Source: Campylobacteraceae bacterium (lineage in GTDB: Bacteria; Campylobacterota; Campylobacteria; Campylobacterales; Sulfurovaceae). Taken from it: a DNA stretch of 41,037 nucleotides. Positions 8,625 through 27,265 of this stretch are shown here, piece after piece. Location: the NCBI GenBank assembly GCA_027081405.1, contig JALWKO010000054.1:1230-42266 (forward strand), given 5' to 3'. Both the position numbers and the translations under genes were made by a program. The stretch's first letter is position 1, and each line of letters begins with the position of its first letter. The notes beneath the pieces were generated by a model. The model ran no database searches and was not told where the DNA came from. It was given only the letters and a program-made list of their open reading frames with translations.

Positions 8625-10602
8625 AGGCCTCCCCCACCCCTTCGATGGAGACAGGGCGGTTCTCGGCGCCTATCAGGGCGGCGGCGCGGGCTTTGATATG
8701 TTTGATCGTGAAGCCGAAATGTTTGAAGAGTTCTCCGCCGGGGCCCGAAGCACCGAAGCTCTCCATCCCCAGTACCTCGTCGGCGTATTTGTAGTATTCG
8801 ATCCCACGGGCCGCTTCGACCGCCAGGACCTTGGTGGCGGGGTCGATCACCGCCTTTTTGTAGTCTTCGTCCTGCTCTTCGAAGAGATCGAAACAAGGGA
8901 CCGAGACGATGTTGGCGGCAATCCCCATTTTTTCCAGGAAGCAACCAGCCTGGAGGCAGGGCATCAGCTCCGAGCCGCTGGCCATGATCGTCAGCACGGC
9001 GTTTTCCCGCTTCTTGACGATGTAGGCCCCCCGGGCCACCTCCCCGAAATCCCGTGTCGGCTTGAGGGTTTTGAGCTTCTGGCGGCTGAGCACGAAGGCC
9101 TGGGGCTTGTCGAGTTTCAGGGCCGCTTTCCAGGCTTCGACGTTTTCGGTGGCGTCCGCCGGGCGCCAGACGTAGAAGTCCGGCAGCGCCCGGAACTGGC
9201 TGAGCTGCTCGATGGGCTGGTGGGTCGGGCCGTCTTCGCCCACCCCGATGCTGTCGTGGGTCCAGACGAAGAAGTTGCGGATCTTTGACAGCGCCGCGAT
9301 CCGCACGGCGGGCTTCTGGTAGTCGCTGAAGACGAAGAAGGTGGCGTTGAAAGGGATCAGCGTCCCGTAGAGGGCCATGGCGTTGGTGATCGCCCCCATG
9401 ACATGCTCCCGGATCCCGAAGTGGAAGTTTTTCCCCTCGGGGAAATCCCCCATGTTTTTGAGATAGGTTTTGTTCGACGGGGCCAGGTCGGCGCTGCCGC
9501 CGACGAATCCGGGGATCGCTTTGGCGATGGCGTTGAGGATCACCCCGTTGCTCTCCCGGGTGGCCATCGCTTCGCTCTCACTGAAATCGGGCCACTCGAT
9601 CGCGTCGAAATCGGGATTGAGCAGCCGCTGGAGCGCTTCGTTCTGCTCGGCGTAGGGGGCCTGCTTGAGCAGATGGCGCCACTCTTTCTCGTAGAGTTCC
9701 CCCTGCTCCAGGGCGCAGCGGAAACGCAGCAGCACATCCTCGGGGACGTAGAAGCGCTCGTCGGCGGGGAAGCCGGCTTTTTCCTTGGAGACCTTGATCA
9801 CCTCTTCCCCCAGGGGGGCTCCGTGGACTTCGTGGTTCCCTTCCAGCCCCACCGCCTTGCGGCCGATGATGGTGTTGGCGACGATGATCGTGGGGCGGTC
9901 GCTCGCCTTGGCCTCCTCCAACGCCGCGTCGATCTCGTCATAGCAGTGACCGTTGATCTTGAGAACCTTCCAGTTCTGAGCCTCGAAGCGCTTCTCGATA
10001 TCTTCGTTCCAGGCGATGGAGGTCTCCCCTTCGATGGTGATGTGGTTGCTGTCATAGATCAGGATCAGATCCTTGAGCCCGAAGCGCCCGGCCAGGGCGC
10101 AGGCTTCGTAGCTGATCCCCTCTTCCAGGTCCCCGTCGCCGCAGAAGCAGTAGACCTTGTGGTCGATGAGTTTGCAGGTAGGAGAGTTGACCAGTCGGGC
10201 GGTATAGGCCTGGGCCATCGCAAAGCCCACGGCGTTGGCCACCCCCTGCCCCAGGGGACCCGTGGTGATCTCCACGCCGGGGGTGTGACCGTATTCGGGG
10301 TGTCCGGGGGTTTTGGAACCCAGTTGGCGGAAGTTTTTGAGATCTTCCATGCTCACGTCGTAGCCCCAGAGGTACAGGAGGCTGTAGATCAGCCCCGTTG
10401 CGTGTCCGCCGGAGAAGACCAGCCGGTCCCGGTTGAGCCACTGGGGGTTGCGGGGGTTGTGGCGCAGATGCTCGCCGAGCACCACCGCGATGTCGGCCAG
10501 CCCCATGGGGGCGCCCGGATGCCCGCTGTTGGCCTGCTGGATCATGTCGGCCGCAAGGAATCGGATCGTATCGGCCATCTTTTTGCGCATTTCGTTGGAC
10601 AT
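8623..10602 (-). CDS. tkt: Transketolase
   Basis: A cytosolic thiamine-diphosphate enzyme moving two-carbon ketol units between sugar phosphates in the non-oxidative pentose phosphate pathway, and in the Calvin cycle where present. It is 659 residues, the normal family length. Visible motifs: NSGHPG near residues 25-30, GPLGQG at 115-120, the ThDP/Mg motif GDGDLEEG at 155-162, and the pyrimidine-domain signature FGIREHVMG with its catalytic Glu. ATG 10602 is chosen rather than GTG 10608 because AAGGG lies at proper spacing from it; the GTG would abut the ribosome site. It follows ispA after 90 bases and probably shares the aroK-ispA-tkt transcript or the promoter ahead of ispA. Confidence 0.97.
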   Translation of the reverse strand: MSNEMRKKMADTIRFLAADMIQQANSGHPGAPMGLADIAVVLGEHLRHNPRNPQWLNRDRLVFSGGHATGLIYSLLYLWGYDVSMEDLKNFRQLGSKTPGHPEYGHTPGVEITTGPLGQGVANAVGFAMAQAYTARLVNSPTCKLIDHKVYCFCGDGDLEEGISYEACALAGRFGLKDLILIYDSNHITIEGETSIAWNEDIEKRFEAQNWKVLKINGHCYDEIDAALEEAKASDRPTIIVANTIIGRKAVGLEGNHEVHGAPLGEEVIKVSKEKAGFPADERFYVPEDVLLRFRCALEQGELYEKEWRHLLKQAPYAEQNEALQRLLNPDFDAIEWPDFSESEAMATRESNGVILNAIAKAIPGFVGGSADLAPSNKTYLKNMGDFPEGKNFHFGIREHVMGAITNAMALYGTLIPFNATFFVFSDYQKPAVRIAALSKIRNFFVWTHDSIGVGEDGPTHQPIEQLSQFRALPDFYVWRPADATENVEAWKAALKLDKPQAFVLSRQKLKTLKPTRDFGEVARGAYIVKKRENAVLTIMASGSELMPCLQAGCFLEKMGIAANIVSVPCFDLFEEQDEDYKKAVIDPATKVLAVEAARGIEYYKYADEVLGMESFGASGPGGELFKHFGFTIKHIKARAAALIGAENRPVSIEGVGEA

Positions 10603-10692
10603 GCTCACCCTTTTGTTTTTCTCGCTTGCGGTTCATCGCTGAACTCGACCGGCCCCTCCGCGGAAGGCCCGATCCAGTTCGGCGCTCGGGCG

Positions 10693-11547
10693 CTATCGGC
10701 CTTGGTGGCGGAGCAGATACCGCTCCATCAGCCCCTCCAGCACACGGCGCAGCGGCGGGTCGAAGCGTCCGAAGCGCTCCCGAAGCTCCTCCGCGAGGGT
10801 ATCGGCGTACCCCATCGCCCCCTCCAACCCCAGGAGGACGACGAAGCTGTTTTTGTCCGCGTCGTGGGCGGTGGGTTTGCCCGCCTCCTCCTGGCTCTGG
10901 GTCGCGTCGAGGATGTCGTCTTGCACCTGAAAAAGCAGCCCCAGATCGATCCCGAAACCGTAGAGCTCCCGCCGCAGACGGGGTTCGAGGCCCACGATCA
11001 CCGTCCCCATCTCCAGCGACGCGGCGATGAGTTTGGCGGTTTTGTTGCGATGGAGCTCCTCCACCTGGGCAAGCTCCAGGGGGTGGTTCTCGAAACGCAG
11101 ATCGATCGCCTGCCCCAGGACCATCCCCCCCACGCCGCCGTTCTCGGCCAGGATCCGGATCAGCTCCACCCGCACGTCGTCCCGAAACGGCGCCTTGGCC
11201 AGAAGCTCGAAGGCCCAGGTGTTGAGCGCATCCCCCGCCAGGATCGCCAGCGCTTCCCCGTAGCGGGTATGGAGGGTCGCCTCCCCCCGCCGAAGCGGAG
11301 CGTCGTCCATCGCCGGCAGATCGTCGTGGATCAGCGAATAGGTATGAAACGCCTCCAGCGCCAGCGCCGCCACCAGCGCCGACTCCACAAGCAGCGGCTC
11401 GTAAGCTTCGACGACCGAAAGGAGAAGGCGGGGGCGGAAACGCTTCCCTCCCGCCAGCAGCATCGCCGCGAGGGCTTCGCCGTATTCGGGGTGGAAGGTT
11501 TCGACATGCGGAAGGTTCTGACGGAGAAAACGCTCGAAATCGACCAT
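10693..11547 (-). CDS. ispA: Polyprenyl diphosphate synthase (farnesyl/geranylgeranyl type)
   Basis: A 284-residue all-alpha trans-isoprenyl diphosphate synthase condensing isopentenyl diphosphate with allylic diphosphates. The product feeds undecaprenyl and quinone side-chain synthesis. Motifs: GGKRFRPRL at 33-41, the first Asp-rich motif DDLPAMDD at 75-82, KTAKL at 169-173, and the second Asp-rich motif DDILD at 210-214. Tyr at the fifth position before the first Asp motif (HTYSLIHDD) is typical of bacterial short-chain IspA enzymes, so farnesyl diphosphate is the likely product, although geranylgeranyl cannot be excluded. It starts 26 bases after the aroK stop; a TATAAT box (11573-11578) overlaps that stop codon. 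tkt follows. Confidence 0.92.
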   Translation of the reverse strand: MVDFERFLRQNLPHVETFHPEYGEALAAMLLAGGKRFRPRLLLSVVEAYEPLLVESALVAALALEAFHTYSLIHDDLPAMDDAPLRRGEATLHTRYGEALAILAGDALNTWAFELLAKAPFRDDVRVELIRILAENGGVGGMVLGQAIDLRFENHPLELAQVEELHRNKTAKLIAASLEMGTVIVGLEPRLRRELYGFGIDLGLLFQVQDDILDATQSQEEAGKPTAHDADKNSFVVLLGLEGAMGYADTLAEELRERFGRFDPPLRRVLEGLMERYLLRHQGR

Positions 11548-11572
11548 GTCCGGACCCGTTTTGGAGTGGGAA

Positions 11573-11578
11573 ATTATA
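11573..11578 (-). promoter_or_regulatory. Possible -10 box ahead of ispA
   Basis: A perfect TATAAT on the minus strand overlapping the aroK stop codon, 25 bases before the ispA start. No good -35 box is seen, which is usual in Campylobacterota promoters. It could drive ispA-tkt independently of aroK. Confidence 0.45.
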
Positions 11579-12128
11579 CCGACTTTGCCTTTTTCTCCCC
11601 GCTGACCCGGCGATAGCGCTCGGGCAGAAGCGGTTCGAACTCCGCGAGGATCTCCTCCATACTCTTGTCTTCCACGTCGATGATCACGTGGGCCACCTTC
11701 CGGTAGGCCTCCTCCCGTTCGGCGTAGAGTTTCTTGGCCTTTTTGGGATCGGAAAAGAGGGGGCGTTTGGCCAGTTTCTTCTCAGCGTTTTTGGCGTTTT
11801 TGAGCCGGTTGTGGATCCATTTGAACGACGCATGGAGCAGCACCACCGTCCCCAGCCGCTCGAGATTGGGGACCTTGTAGAATCCGCCGCCGCAGCTGAC
11901 GATCGTATCGTCGACGCAGCACTCGATCCACTCGGCGGTCTCCCGCTCGAGCTTGCGGAAATACTCCTCGCCTTTTTTCTTGAAAATCTTGGGGATGCTC
12001 CGGTTCTCCCGCGATTCGATTAGATCATCAGTGTCGATCGCGTAGATGCCGTAGCGCTTCGAAAGGGCCCGTGCGGTGGTCCCTTTGCCCACCCCCATGA
12101 AGCCGATCAGGATGATGTTGTGTTTCAC
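11574..12128 (-). CDS. aroK: Shikimate kinase
   Basis: Phosphorylates the 3-hydroxyl of shikimate with ATP, fifth step of the chorismate pathway to aromatic amino acids. It is 184 residues from GTG 12128. The P-loop GFMGVGKGTT spans 9-18, the shikimate-binding Asp lies in DTDD (32-35), and the SCGGGF loop spans 78-83. The lid arginine is in KRPLF. The GTG start is chosen because AAGGA lies six bases upstream and the protein then begins directly at the P-loop strand; a longer frame from 12167 adds 13 residues with no homology and would cross the promoter. It heads the aroK-ispA-tkt group. Confidence 0.93.
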   Translation of the reverse strand: MKHNIILIGFMGVGKGTTARALSKRYGIYAIDTDDLIESRENRSIPKIFKKKGEEYFRKLERETAEWIECCVDDTIVSCGGGFYKVPNLERLGTVVLLHASFKWIHNRLKNAKNAEKKLAKRPLFSDPKKAKKLYAEREEAYRKVAHVIIDVEDKSMEEILAEFEPLLPERYRRVSGEKKAKSV

Positions 12129-12143
12129 GCCCCGTCCTTGGTG

Positions 12144-12149
12144 TATAAT
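12144..12149 (+). promoter_or_regulatory. -10 box for the SDR gene
   Basis: TATAAT on the plus strand, about 39 bases before the GTG start at 12188. It lies seven bases from an opposing TATAAT serving aroK, so RNA polymerase binding at the two would be mutually exclusive. Confidence 0.55.
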
Positions 12150-12156
12150 CGGCAAG

Positions 12157-12162
12157 ATTATA
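12157..12162 (-). promoter_or_regulatory. -10 box for aroK
   Basis: TATAAT on the minus strand, 28 bases before the aroK GTG. It overlaps the footprint of the divergent SDR promoter. Confidence 0.55.
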
Positions 12163-12187
12163 GCCAAAGCTAGCCAAAGGAGTCGCC

Positions 12188-12892
12188 GTGAAAAAAGTGC
12201 TCGTCACGGGAGTGAGCAGCGGTCTGGGGGAGGCGATCGCCCTGGAGTGCCTCGAACGGGGCTGGGAGGTCCACGCGATGGGGCGCACCCCAAACAAACG
12301 CTTCGAAAACCGCCCGGGATACTACTTCTTCCAGGTCGATCTGGGAGAGGTCGATCTCCTGCGCGACGCCGTGATCCCGTTCGTGCGGGACCACGATTTC
12401 GATCTGGTGATCCTCAACGCCGGCGTGCTGGGGGAGATCAAGCCGATGCCCGAAATCTCCCTGGAGGAGATCCGTCACGTGATGGATGTCAACGTCTGGG
12501 CCAACAAGCAGATCGTCGACGCCCTGCTGACCCACGCGCAGTGCCGCCAGATCGTCGCCGTCAGCTCCGGCGCGGCCCGCAACGCCCACAAGGGGTGGGG
12601 GAGCTACGCCATCTCCAAAGCGGCGCTCAATACGATGATCAAACTCTACGCCCACGAAAACCCCGCGATCCATTTCAGCGCGATCGCTCCGGGGGTGATC
12701 ATGACCCCGATGCTACAGCGGCTCTTCAAAAGCGCCGACCCTTCGGTCTACGATTCGGTCCAGCGGATCCGGGACGGTCTGATCCTCTCCCCCGAGGAGG
12801 GGGCGCGGCGCTTCCTGGCCGGATGCGAAAAGGCCCTGGAACACGAAAGCGGGAGTTTCCTCGATGTGCGGACGATGGACCTGCAATCCTGA
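12188..12892 (+). CDS. Short-chain dehydrogenase/reductase (SDR family)
   Basis: A 234-residue Rossmann-fold NAD(P)-dependent oxidoreductase of unknown substrate. Classical SDR motifs are present: TGVSSGLG at 7-14, NAG at 77-79, catalytic Ser in VSSG (about 126) and YAISK with Tyr140 and Lys144. The GTG start follows AAAGGAG at good spacing. The stop is one base from the convergent end of the small membrane gene. It is probably cytosolic, as no membrane segment is seen. It is divergent from aroK; nothing in the context fixes the substrate. The N-terminal Gly pattern and short C-terminus resemble bacterial YciK/YdfG-like general reductases. Confidence 0.88.
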   Translation: MKKVLVTGVSSGLGEAIALECLERGWEVHAMGRTPNKRFENRPGYYFFQVDLGEVDLLRDAVIPFVRDHDFDLVILNAGVLGEIKPMPEISLEEIRHVMDVNVWANKQIVDALLTHAQCRQIVAVSSGAARNAHKGWGSYAISKAALNTMIKLYAHENPAIHFSAIAPGVIMTPMLQRLFKSADPSVYDSVQRIRDGLILSPEEGARRFLAGCEKALEHESGSFLDVRTMDLQS

Positions 12893-12893
12893 T

Positions 12894-13208
12894 CTACCGC
12901 ACCATCTGTACGAGATAGAGATAGAGCAGCACCAGCGTCAGCGCGGTGGAGCCCATCAGCCACCCCATCGAGGCGACGAAACGGTCTTTGCGGGCATAGG
13001 CCCGGGCACGGAGAAAGGCCCCGAAAAAGACCGCCAGCAAAAAGAGCGGCGGCACGAGCACCTCGATCCCGTGCGCGTCCCGACGGGCGACCTTCCGGAG
13101 GGTCTCGGCGGCAGGGGGGAAAATCGACGCCAGGATCCCCACCATCACCAGCGCCGCCAGATAGAACATCCCCATCCGTACGACACGCTGCGTCTTCGTC
13201 GGCTCCAT
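12894..13208 (-). CDS. Small membrane protein of unknown function
   Basis: 104 residues from ATG 13208, chosen because AAGGAG lies seven bases upstream; a longer frame to 13268 would overlap the divergent gene. Three hydrophobic segments are visible: about 10-30 (MFYLAALVMVGILASIF), 47-65 (EVLVPPLFLLAVFFGAFL) and 80-100. The first loop carries charged residues. No motif is recognised. It is convergent with the SDR gene (one base apart) and divergent from the phosphodiesterase gene at 13240. An inner-membrane location is likely; no function can be given. Confidence 0.65.
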   Translation of the reverse strand: MEPTKTQRVVRMGMFYLAALVMVGILASIFPPAAETLRKVARRDAHGIEVLVPPLFLLAVFFGAFLRARAYARKDRFVASMGWLMGSTALTLVLLYLYLVQMVR

Positions 13209-13239
13209 CGTCACTCCTTCGCGGATCGGGAGGGGTAGC

Positions 13240-13737
13240 GTGCGGCTTTTTCTCGCCTCTCCCGTCATCGTCTACGATTATACCGGGTTGCATGCACGCT
13301 ACGCCCCTTCCCTCCGGGGAAGGTGGACCCCGGCGGAGCAACTCCATCTGACCTGGCATTTTCTCGGAGAGCTACCCGCTCCCGACAAACCCCTCGCGTG
13401 GCTCTCCCGCCTCCGTGCACCCCGCTGTACCCTGCTCCTGGAGGGAATCGGCCGGATCGGACCCGGACGCAAGATCCTCGCCGCGCTGAGTCGGGACCCC
13501 GCCATCGACGGGGTGGTGCGCAACCTGCGGGAAGCGGGGGTCCCCACAGATCGTTTCCGCCCCCATGCGACCTTCTGCCGGATCAAAGCGATCCGGGACC
13601 CCAAAGCGCTCCGTCAGAGCATCCGGGACGATCGCCACCGTATCCTGGGGATGGTCCTCCCCCGCATCGCCCTCATCCACAGTACCCTCACCCCCGACGG
13701 CCCCGTATACCGGGTGCTCGCGGAGGTTGGAGACTGA
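13240..13737 (+). CDS. thpR: RNA 2',3'-cyclic phosphodiesterase (2H/LigT family)
   Basis: A 165-residue member of the 2H phosphoesterase superfamily, opening 2',3'-cyclic phosphates on RNA ends. Both catalytic HxT motifs are visible: HLT at 36-38 (QLHLTWHFLGELP) and HAT at 109-111 (RPHATFCRI). They sit at the expected spacing in two pseudo-symmetric halves. The GTG start has GGGAGGGG upstream. The N-terminus (RLFLASPV) matches the usual RxFxAI strand. It is a stand-alone gene, followed by a 327-base spacer filled with hairpins and heptamer repeats. The older name is 2'-5' RNA ligase. Confidence 0.85.
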   Translation: MRLFLASPVIVYDYTGLHARYAPSLRGRWTPAEQLHLTWHFLGELPAPDKPLAWLSRLRAPRCTLLLEGIGRIGPGRKILAALSRDPAIDGVVRNLREAGVPTDRFRPHATFCRIKAIRDPKALRQSIRDDRHRILGMVLPRIALIHSTLTPDGPVYRVLAEVGD

Positions 13738-13780
13738 ACCCGAAGGATGGATCGGCAAGCGGACTAATAGTCGCAGGCAC

Positions 13781-13971
13781 GGCCCTTCGGGCCTCACGTC
13801 GCAAGTCGCAAGACGTGTCGCCTTCGGCGACGTCATTCGTCATTGGTCACCGGTCATTGGAGGCAGGGGTTTCGCCCTGCATTGCGGGACTGAAGTCCCG
13901 CCTCCCAAAAAGGCGTAGCGCAGCAACGCCCCGAAATTTCTCATTTCTCTCTTCTCATTTCTCATTTGTCC
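13781..13971. repeat. Composite spacer element: hairpins plus degenerate heptamer arrays
   Basis: The 327-base spacer between the thpR stop and the fusA stop has no gene but is densely structured. In order: hairpin GGCCC-TTC-GGGCC (13781-13793); two GTCGCAA heptamers (13798-13811); hairpin GTCGCC-TTC-GGCGAC (13817-13831); four heptamers of consensus GTCATTG (13832-13859); hairpin with GCAGGG arms (13863-13880); hairpin GCGGGACT-GA-AGTCCCGC (13884-13901); an inverted repeat with GGCGT arms (13912-13930); and five heptamers of consensus TTTCTCA (13937-13971). The element's function is unknown. Confidence 0.8.
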
Positions 13972-14044
13972 AAAATTCATTCGTTCGGCAAGGAGGCAAA
14001 AGGGATAAAGATTCGATGAAAGAGGGAGGAAATAGGGGAAAGCC

Positions 14045-14062
14045 AAACGCCCGGGGGCGTTT
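14045..14062 (-). terminator. Hairpin terminator after fusA
   Basis: AAACGCCC and GGGCGTTT form a perfect eight-base stem with a two-base loop, two bases past the fusA stop on the minus strand. A T-containing stretch follows. It closes the ribosomal/RNA-polymerase block. Confidence 0.65.
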
Positions 14063-14064
14063 CG

Positions 14065-16146
<2,082 letters not shown>

Positions 16147-16158
16147 GTCGTTTCCTTC

Positions 16159-16653
<495 letters not shown>

Positions 16654-16736
16654 TTACTCAAGCCCTCCCCCGCGAAGGGATCTGTGGGAGGACCTGCGTA
16701 CTGATCAGGCGGCCTGGGGCCGCACCTGGGGCCGGC

Positions 16737-17108
16737 TTATTTGGGGCGCTTGGTTCCGTACTTGGAGCGCGCCTGCTTCCGGTTGGCCACGCCGGCGGCG
16801 TCGAGTGCACCGCGTACGATGTGGTATTTCACCCCCGGAAGGTCCTTGACCCGTCCGCCCCGTACGAGGACGATCGAGTGCTCCTGGAGGTTGTGCCCCT
16901 CTCCACCGATGTAGGAGATCACCTCGAATCCGCTGGTGAGGCGGACCTTGGCGACTTTCCGAAGCGCCGAGTTGGGCTTCTTTGGGGTGGTGGTGTAGAC
17001 ACGGGTGCAGACACCGCGACGCTGGGGGCAGTTCACGAGTGCCGGCGACTTCGACTTCTTGATCACCTTTTTCCGCTCTTTGCGGATCAACTGGTTGATG
17101 GTAGGCAA
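16737..17108 (-). CDS. rpsL: 30S ribosomal protein S12 (TTG start)
   Basis: 123 residues, a decoding-centre protein of the 30S subunit. The true N-terminus is [12 protein letters not shown], so the start is TTG at 17108, preceded at six bases by AAAGGA. A longer frame extending to 17210 has a non-homologous N-terminus and crosses the promoter. The segments [13 protein letters not shown] and [13 protein letters not shown] retain the lysines whose change gives streptomycin resistance, so a sensitive-type S12 is expected. The family's Asp for beta-methylthiolation is in VKDLPG. It is driven by its own TATAAT box in addition to possible read-through from rpoC. Confidence 0.95.
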   Translation of the reverse strand: MPTINQLIRKERKKVIKKSKSPALVNCPQRRGVCTRVYTTTPKKPNSALRKVAKVRLTSGFEVISYIGGEGHNLQEHSIVLVRGGRVKDLPGVKYHIVRGALDAAGVANRKQARSKYGTKRPK

Positions 17109-17230
17109 ATCGCATCCTTTCGTTAATTTTTTTGTCTCGTTCGAGAATCGAATTTTCCGGGCCCGGCGGCTCGGTCCAACCCCCCGATCGGGGGCTCGCG
17201 TGAGCCGCACTTACGGAAAAATAGGCCGTA

Positions 17231-17236
17231 ATTATA
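17231..17236 (-). promoter_or_regulatory. -10 box for rpsL-rpsG-fusA
   Basis: TATAAT on the minus strand within an AT-rich stretch, 123 bases before the rpsL TTG start. The AT-rich upstream region is typical for Campylobacterota promoters. This gives a leader of about 115 bases and separates the str genes from rpoC. Confidence 0.55.
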
Positions 17237-17287
17237 GTCGAATTTTCTTAAACCCAAATTATCCCAAAATAGGCATCGGCCGGCACA

Positions 17288-17377
17288 TCATCTGTATTGT
17301 TTGGGATTTTGCAGCAGAAAGTGCGCCAGACGGCGTGCCTGCGGATGCAGCGTTTGGATGAAAAGGGCGAACCGCAT
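17288..17377 (-). CDS. Possible 29-residue small ORF between rpoC and rpsL
   Basis: A short frame starting ATG 17377, 23 bases after the rpoC stop, with GGGG in the -8 region. The peptide is basic and amphipathic, beginning MRFALFIQTLHPQARR. It reads as coding-like in composition but has no recognised family. It could be a small protein translated from the rpoC transcript, a leader peptide, a remnant of an older gene, or chance. Confidence 0.25.
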   Translation of the reverse strand: MRFALFIQTLHPQARRLAHFLLQNPKQYR

Positions 17378-17395
17378 CGCCCCACGGTCGGGGCG
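17378..17395 (-). terminator. GC-rich hairpin after rpoC
   Basis: CGCCCC and GGGGCG form a strong stem just past the rpoC stop. No T-tract follows, so it may be a pause, an mRNA 3'-end stabiliser or a weak terminator rather than a full stop. It abuts the start of the small ORF at 17377. Confidence 0.35.
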
Positions 17396-17400
17396 GGCGA

Positions 17401-26104
<8,704 letters not shown>

Positions 26105-26136
26105 TCAGTAGTGTTGGCGTAACAGGCGATACACAA

Positions 26137-26158
26137 ACAAACTATCGGCATAGTTTGT
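26137..26158 (-). promoter_or_regulatory. Hairpin in the rplL-rpoB spacer
   Basis: ACAAACTA and TAGTTTGT form a perfect eight-base stem with a six-base loop, followed on the minus strand by a T-rich stretch. In E. coli the equivalent spacer holds a partial terminator and an RNase III site that lower rpoBC expression relative to the ribosomal genes. The same role is inferred here. Confidence 0.5.
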
Positions 26159-26211
26159 CTCTGTACCCCGATCGAAGGGGATGACGAGGGAGAGTCCCCC
26201 GGGAAGCGAGC

Positions 26212-26586
26212 TTACTTGAGCTCGACGGTCGCACCGGCTTCCTCGAACTGCTTCTTGAGCTCTTCGGCTTCCTCTTTGGAGACACCCTCTTTGATGACGG
26301 TGGGGGTCTCTTCGACGGCCGCTTTGGCCTCTTTGAGTCCGAGACCGGTAACGGCGCGGACCACTTTGATGACGTTGATCTTCTTGGCGCCCGCGTCGGT
26401 CAGAACGACATTGAATTCGGTCTGCTCTTCGGCAGCTTCACCGCCGCCAGCGCCGGGTGCCGCGGCGACGACGGTCGCCTGAGCCGACACTCCGAATTTC
26501 TCTTCGAATTCCTTCACGAGCTCGCTGAGCTCCAGAACCGAAAGGTTCGAGATGTACTCGAGTACGTCTTCTTTGGTGCATGCCAT
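26212..26586 (-). CDS. rplL: 50S ribosomal protein L7/L12
   Basis: 124 residues from ATG 26586 ([11 protein letters not shown]). It consists of the N-terminal dimerisation helix, a flexible Ala/Gly-rich hinge ([14 protein letters not shown]) and the C-terminal domain with [15 protein letters not shown], which recruits translation GTPases. The start is set by AAAGGAT upstream; the extension to 26646 is non-homologous. It lies 66 bases after rplJ, whose product L10 anchors L7/L12 dimers on the ribosome. Confidence 0.97.
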   Translation of the reverse strand: MACTKEDVLEYISNLSVLELSELVKEFEEKFGVSAQATVVAAAPGAGGGEAAEEQTEFNVVLTDAGAKKINVIKVVRAVTGLGLKEAKAAVEETPTVIKEGVSKEEAEELKKQFEEAGATVELK

Positions 26587-26652
26587 GTTGTATCCTTTTT
26601 GCGTGGTCTTGCTTGATAAAAGGAGTCCGGGCCCAGCCCGACTCACCTATGC

Positions 26653-27141
26653 TTACGCTTCCTCTTCTTCGCGCTTCTTGCGCAGAGCGTCCAGGCCGAT
26701 CGTGAAGTTGCGGATCGGAGCCATCCAGACGTTGAGGAGCATACCGATAAGCTCGTCGCGGCTCGGCAGTTTGGCCATGGCCAGGATCGTACCCAGATCG
26801 ACCGCTTTGCCTTCGAGCGCGCCCGATTTGATGACGAACCGGTCCTTGAACTCGGTCGCCGCTTTGTCCGCCACTTTGCAGGTATTGATCTGGTCTTCGC
26901 CCCACACCAACACGTTGGTGTCTTTGAGATCCAGACCTTCGATGCCCGCGTTGCGCAGCGCCAGGGTCGCCAGGGTGTTCTTGACGACTTTGACGTGCAC
27001 GCCATTTTCGGCGGCCAGGTGCCGGACTTTTTCCAGCTCCTGACACTTGAGCCCTTTGTAGTCGCATACCACGACCGCGTTGGACTCGCCGAGAGCGGCG
27101 GAGAGCTCGGCTATGAGCTGCTCTTTTTCTGCTCTGGTCAT
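26653..27141 (-). CDS. rplJ: 50S ribosomal protein L10
   Basis: 162 residues. It forms the base of the ribosomal stalk, binding 23S rRNA and L7/L12 dimers. The N-terminal domain shows VVVCDYKGLKCQELEKVR and VKNTLATLAL, and the C-terminal helix that binds L7/L12 is the charged tail ending RKKREEEEA. The start ATG 27141 has AAAGGAGAAGACGCG upstream. It is preceded by a 124-base spacer resembling an L10 leader. Confidence 0.96.
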   Translation of the reverse strand: MTRAEKEQLIAELSAALGESNAVVVCDYKGLKCQELEKVRHLAAENGVHVKVVKNTLATLALRNAGIEGLDLKDTNVLVWGEDQINTCKVADKAATEFKDRFVIKSGALEGKAVDLGTILAMAKLPSRDELIGMLLNVWMAPIRNFTIGLDALRKKREEEEA

Positions 27142-27144
27142 CGC

Positions 27145-27255
27145 GTCTTCTCCTTTCAGGCTTCCAACAGGGCTTCCCCGGACGGGGAGGAGCGGCCCCG
27201 GAGCGGAACCGTCCCGTTTAAGCTTGCGCCCCTATTGTCTTCAGCCGGGATTGAG
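27145..27255 (-). promoter_or_regulatory. Probable L10 leader RNA
   Basis: The rplA-rplJ spacer on the minus strand is highly structured, with GGGGCGCAAGCTTAAACGGG followed by strong GC hairpins before the rplJ ribosome site. Position and the AAGCTTAAA-containing core fit the L10 leader, through which L10(L12)4 represses its own translation. The match is by eye only. Confidence 0.5.
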
Positions 27256-27265
27256 GCAGGGCCTC

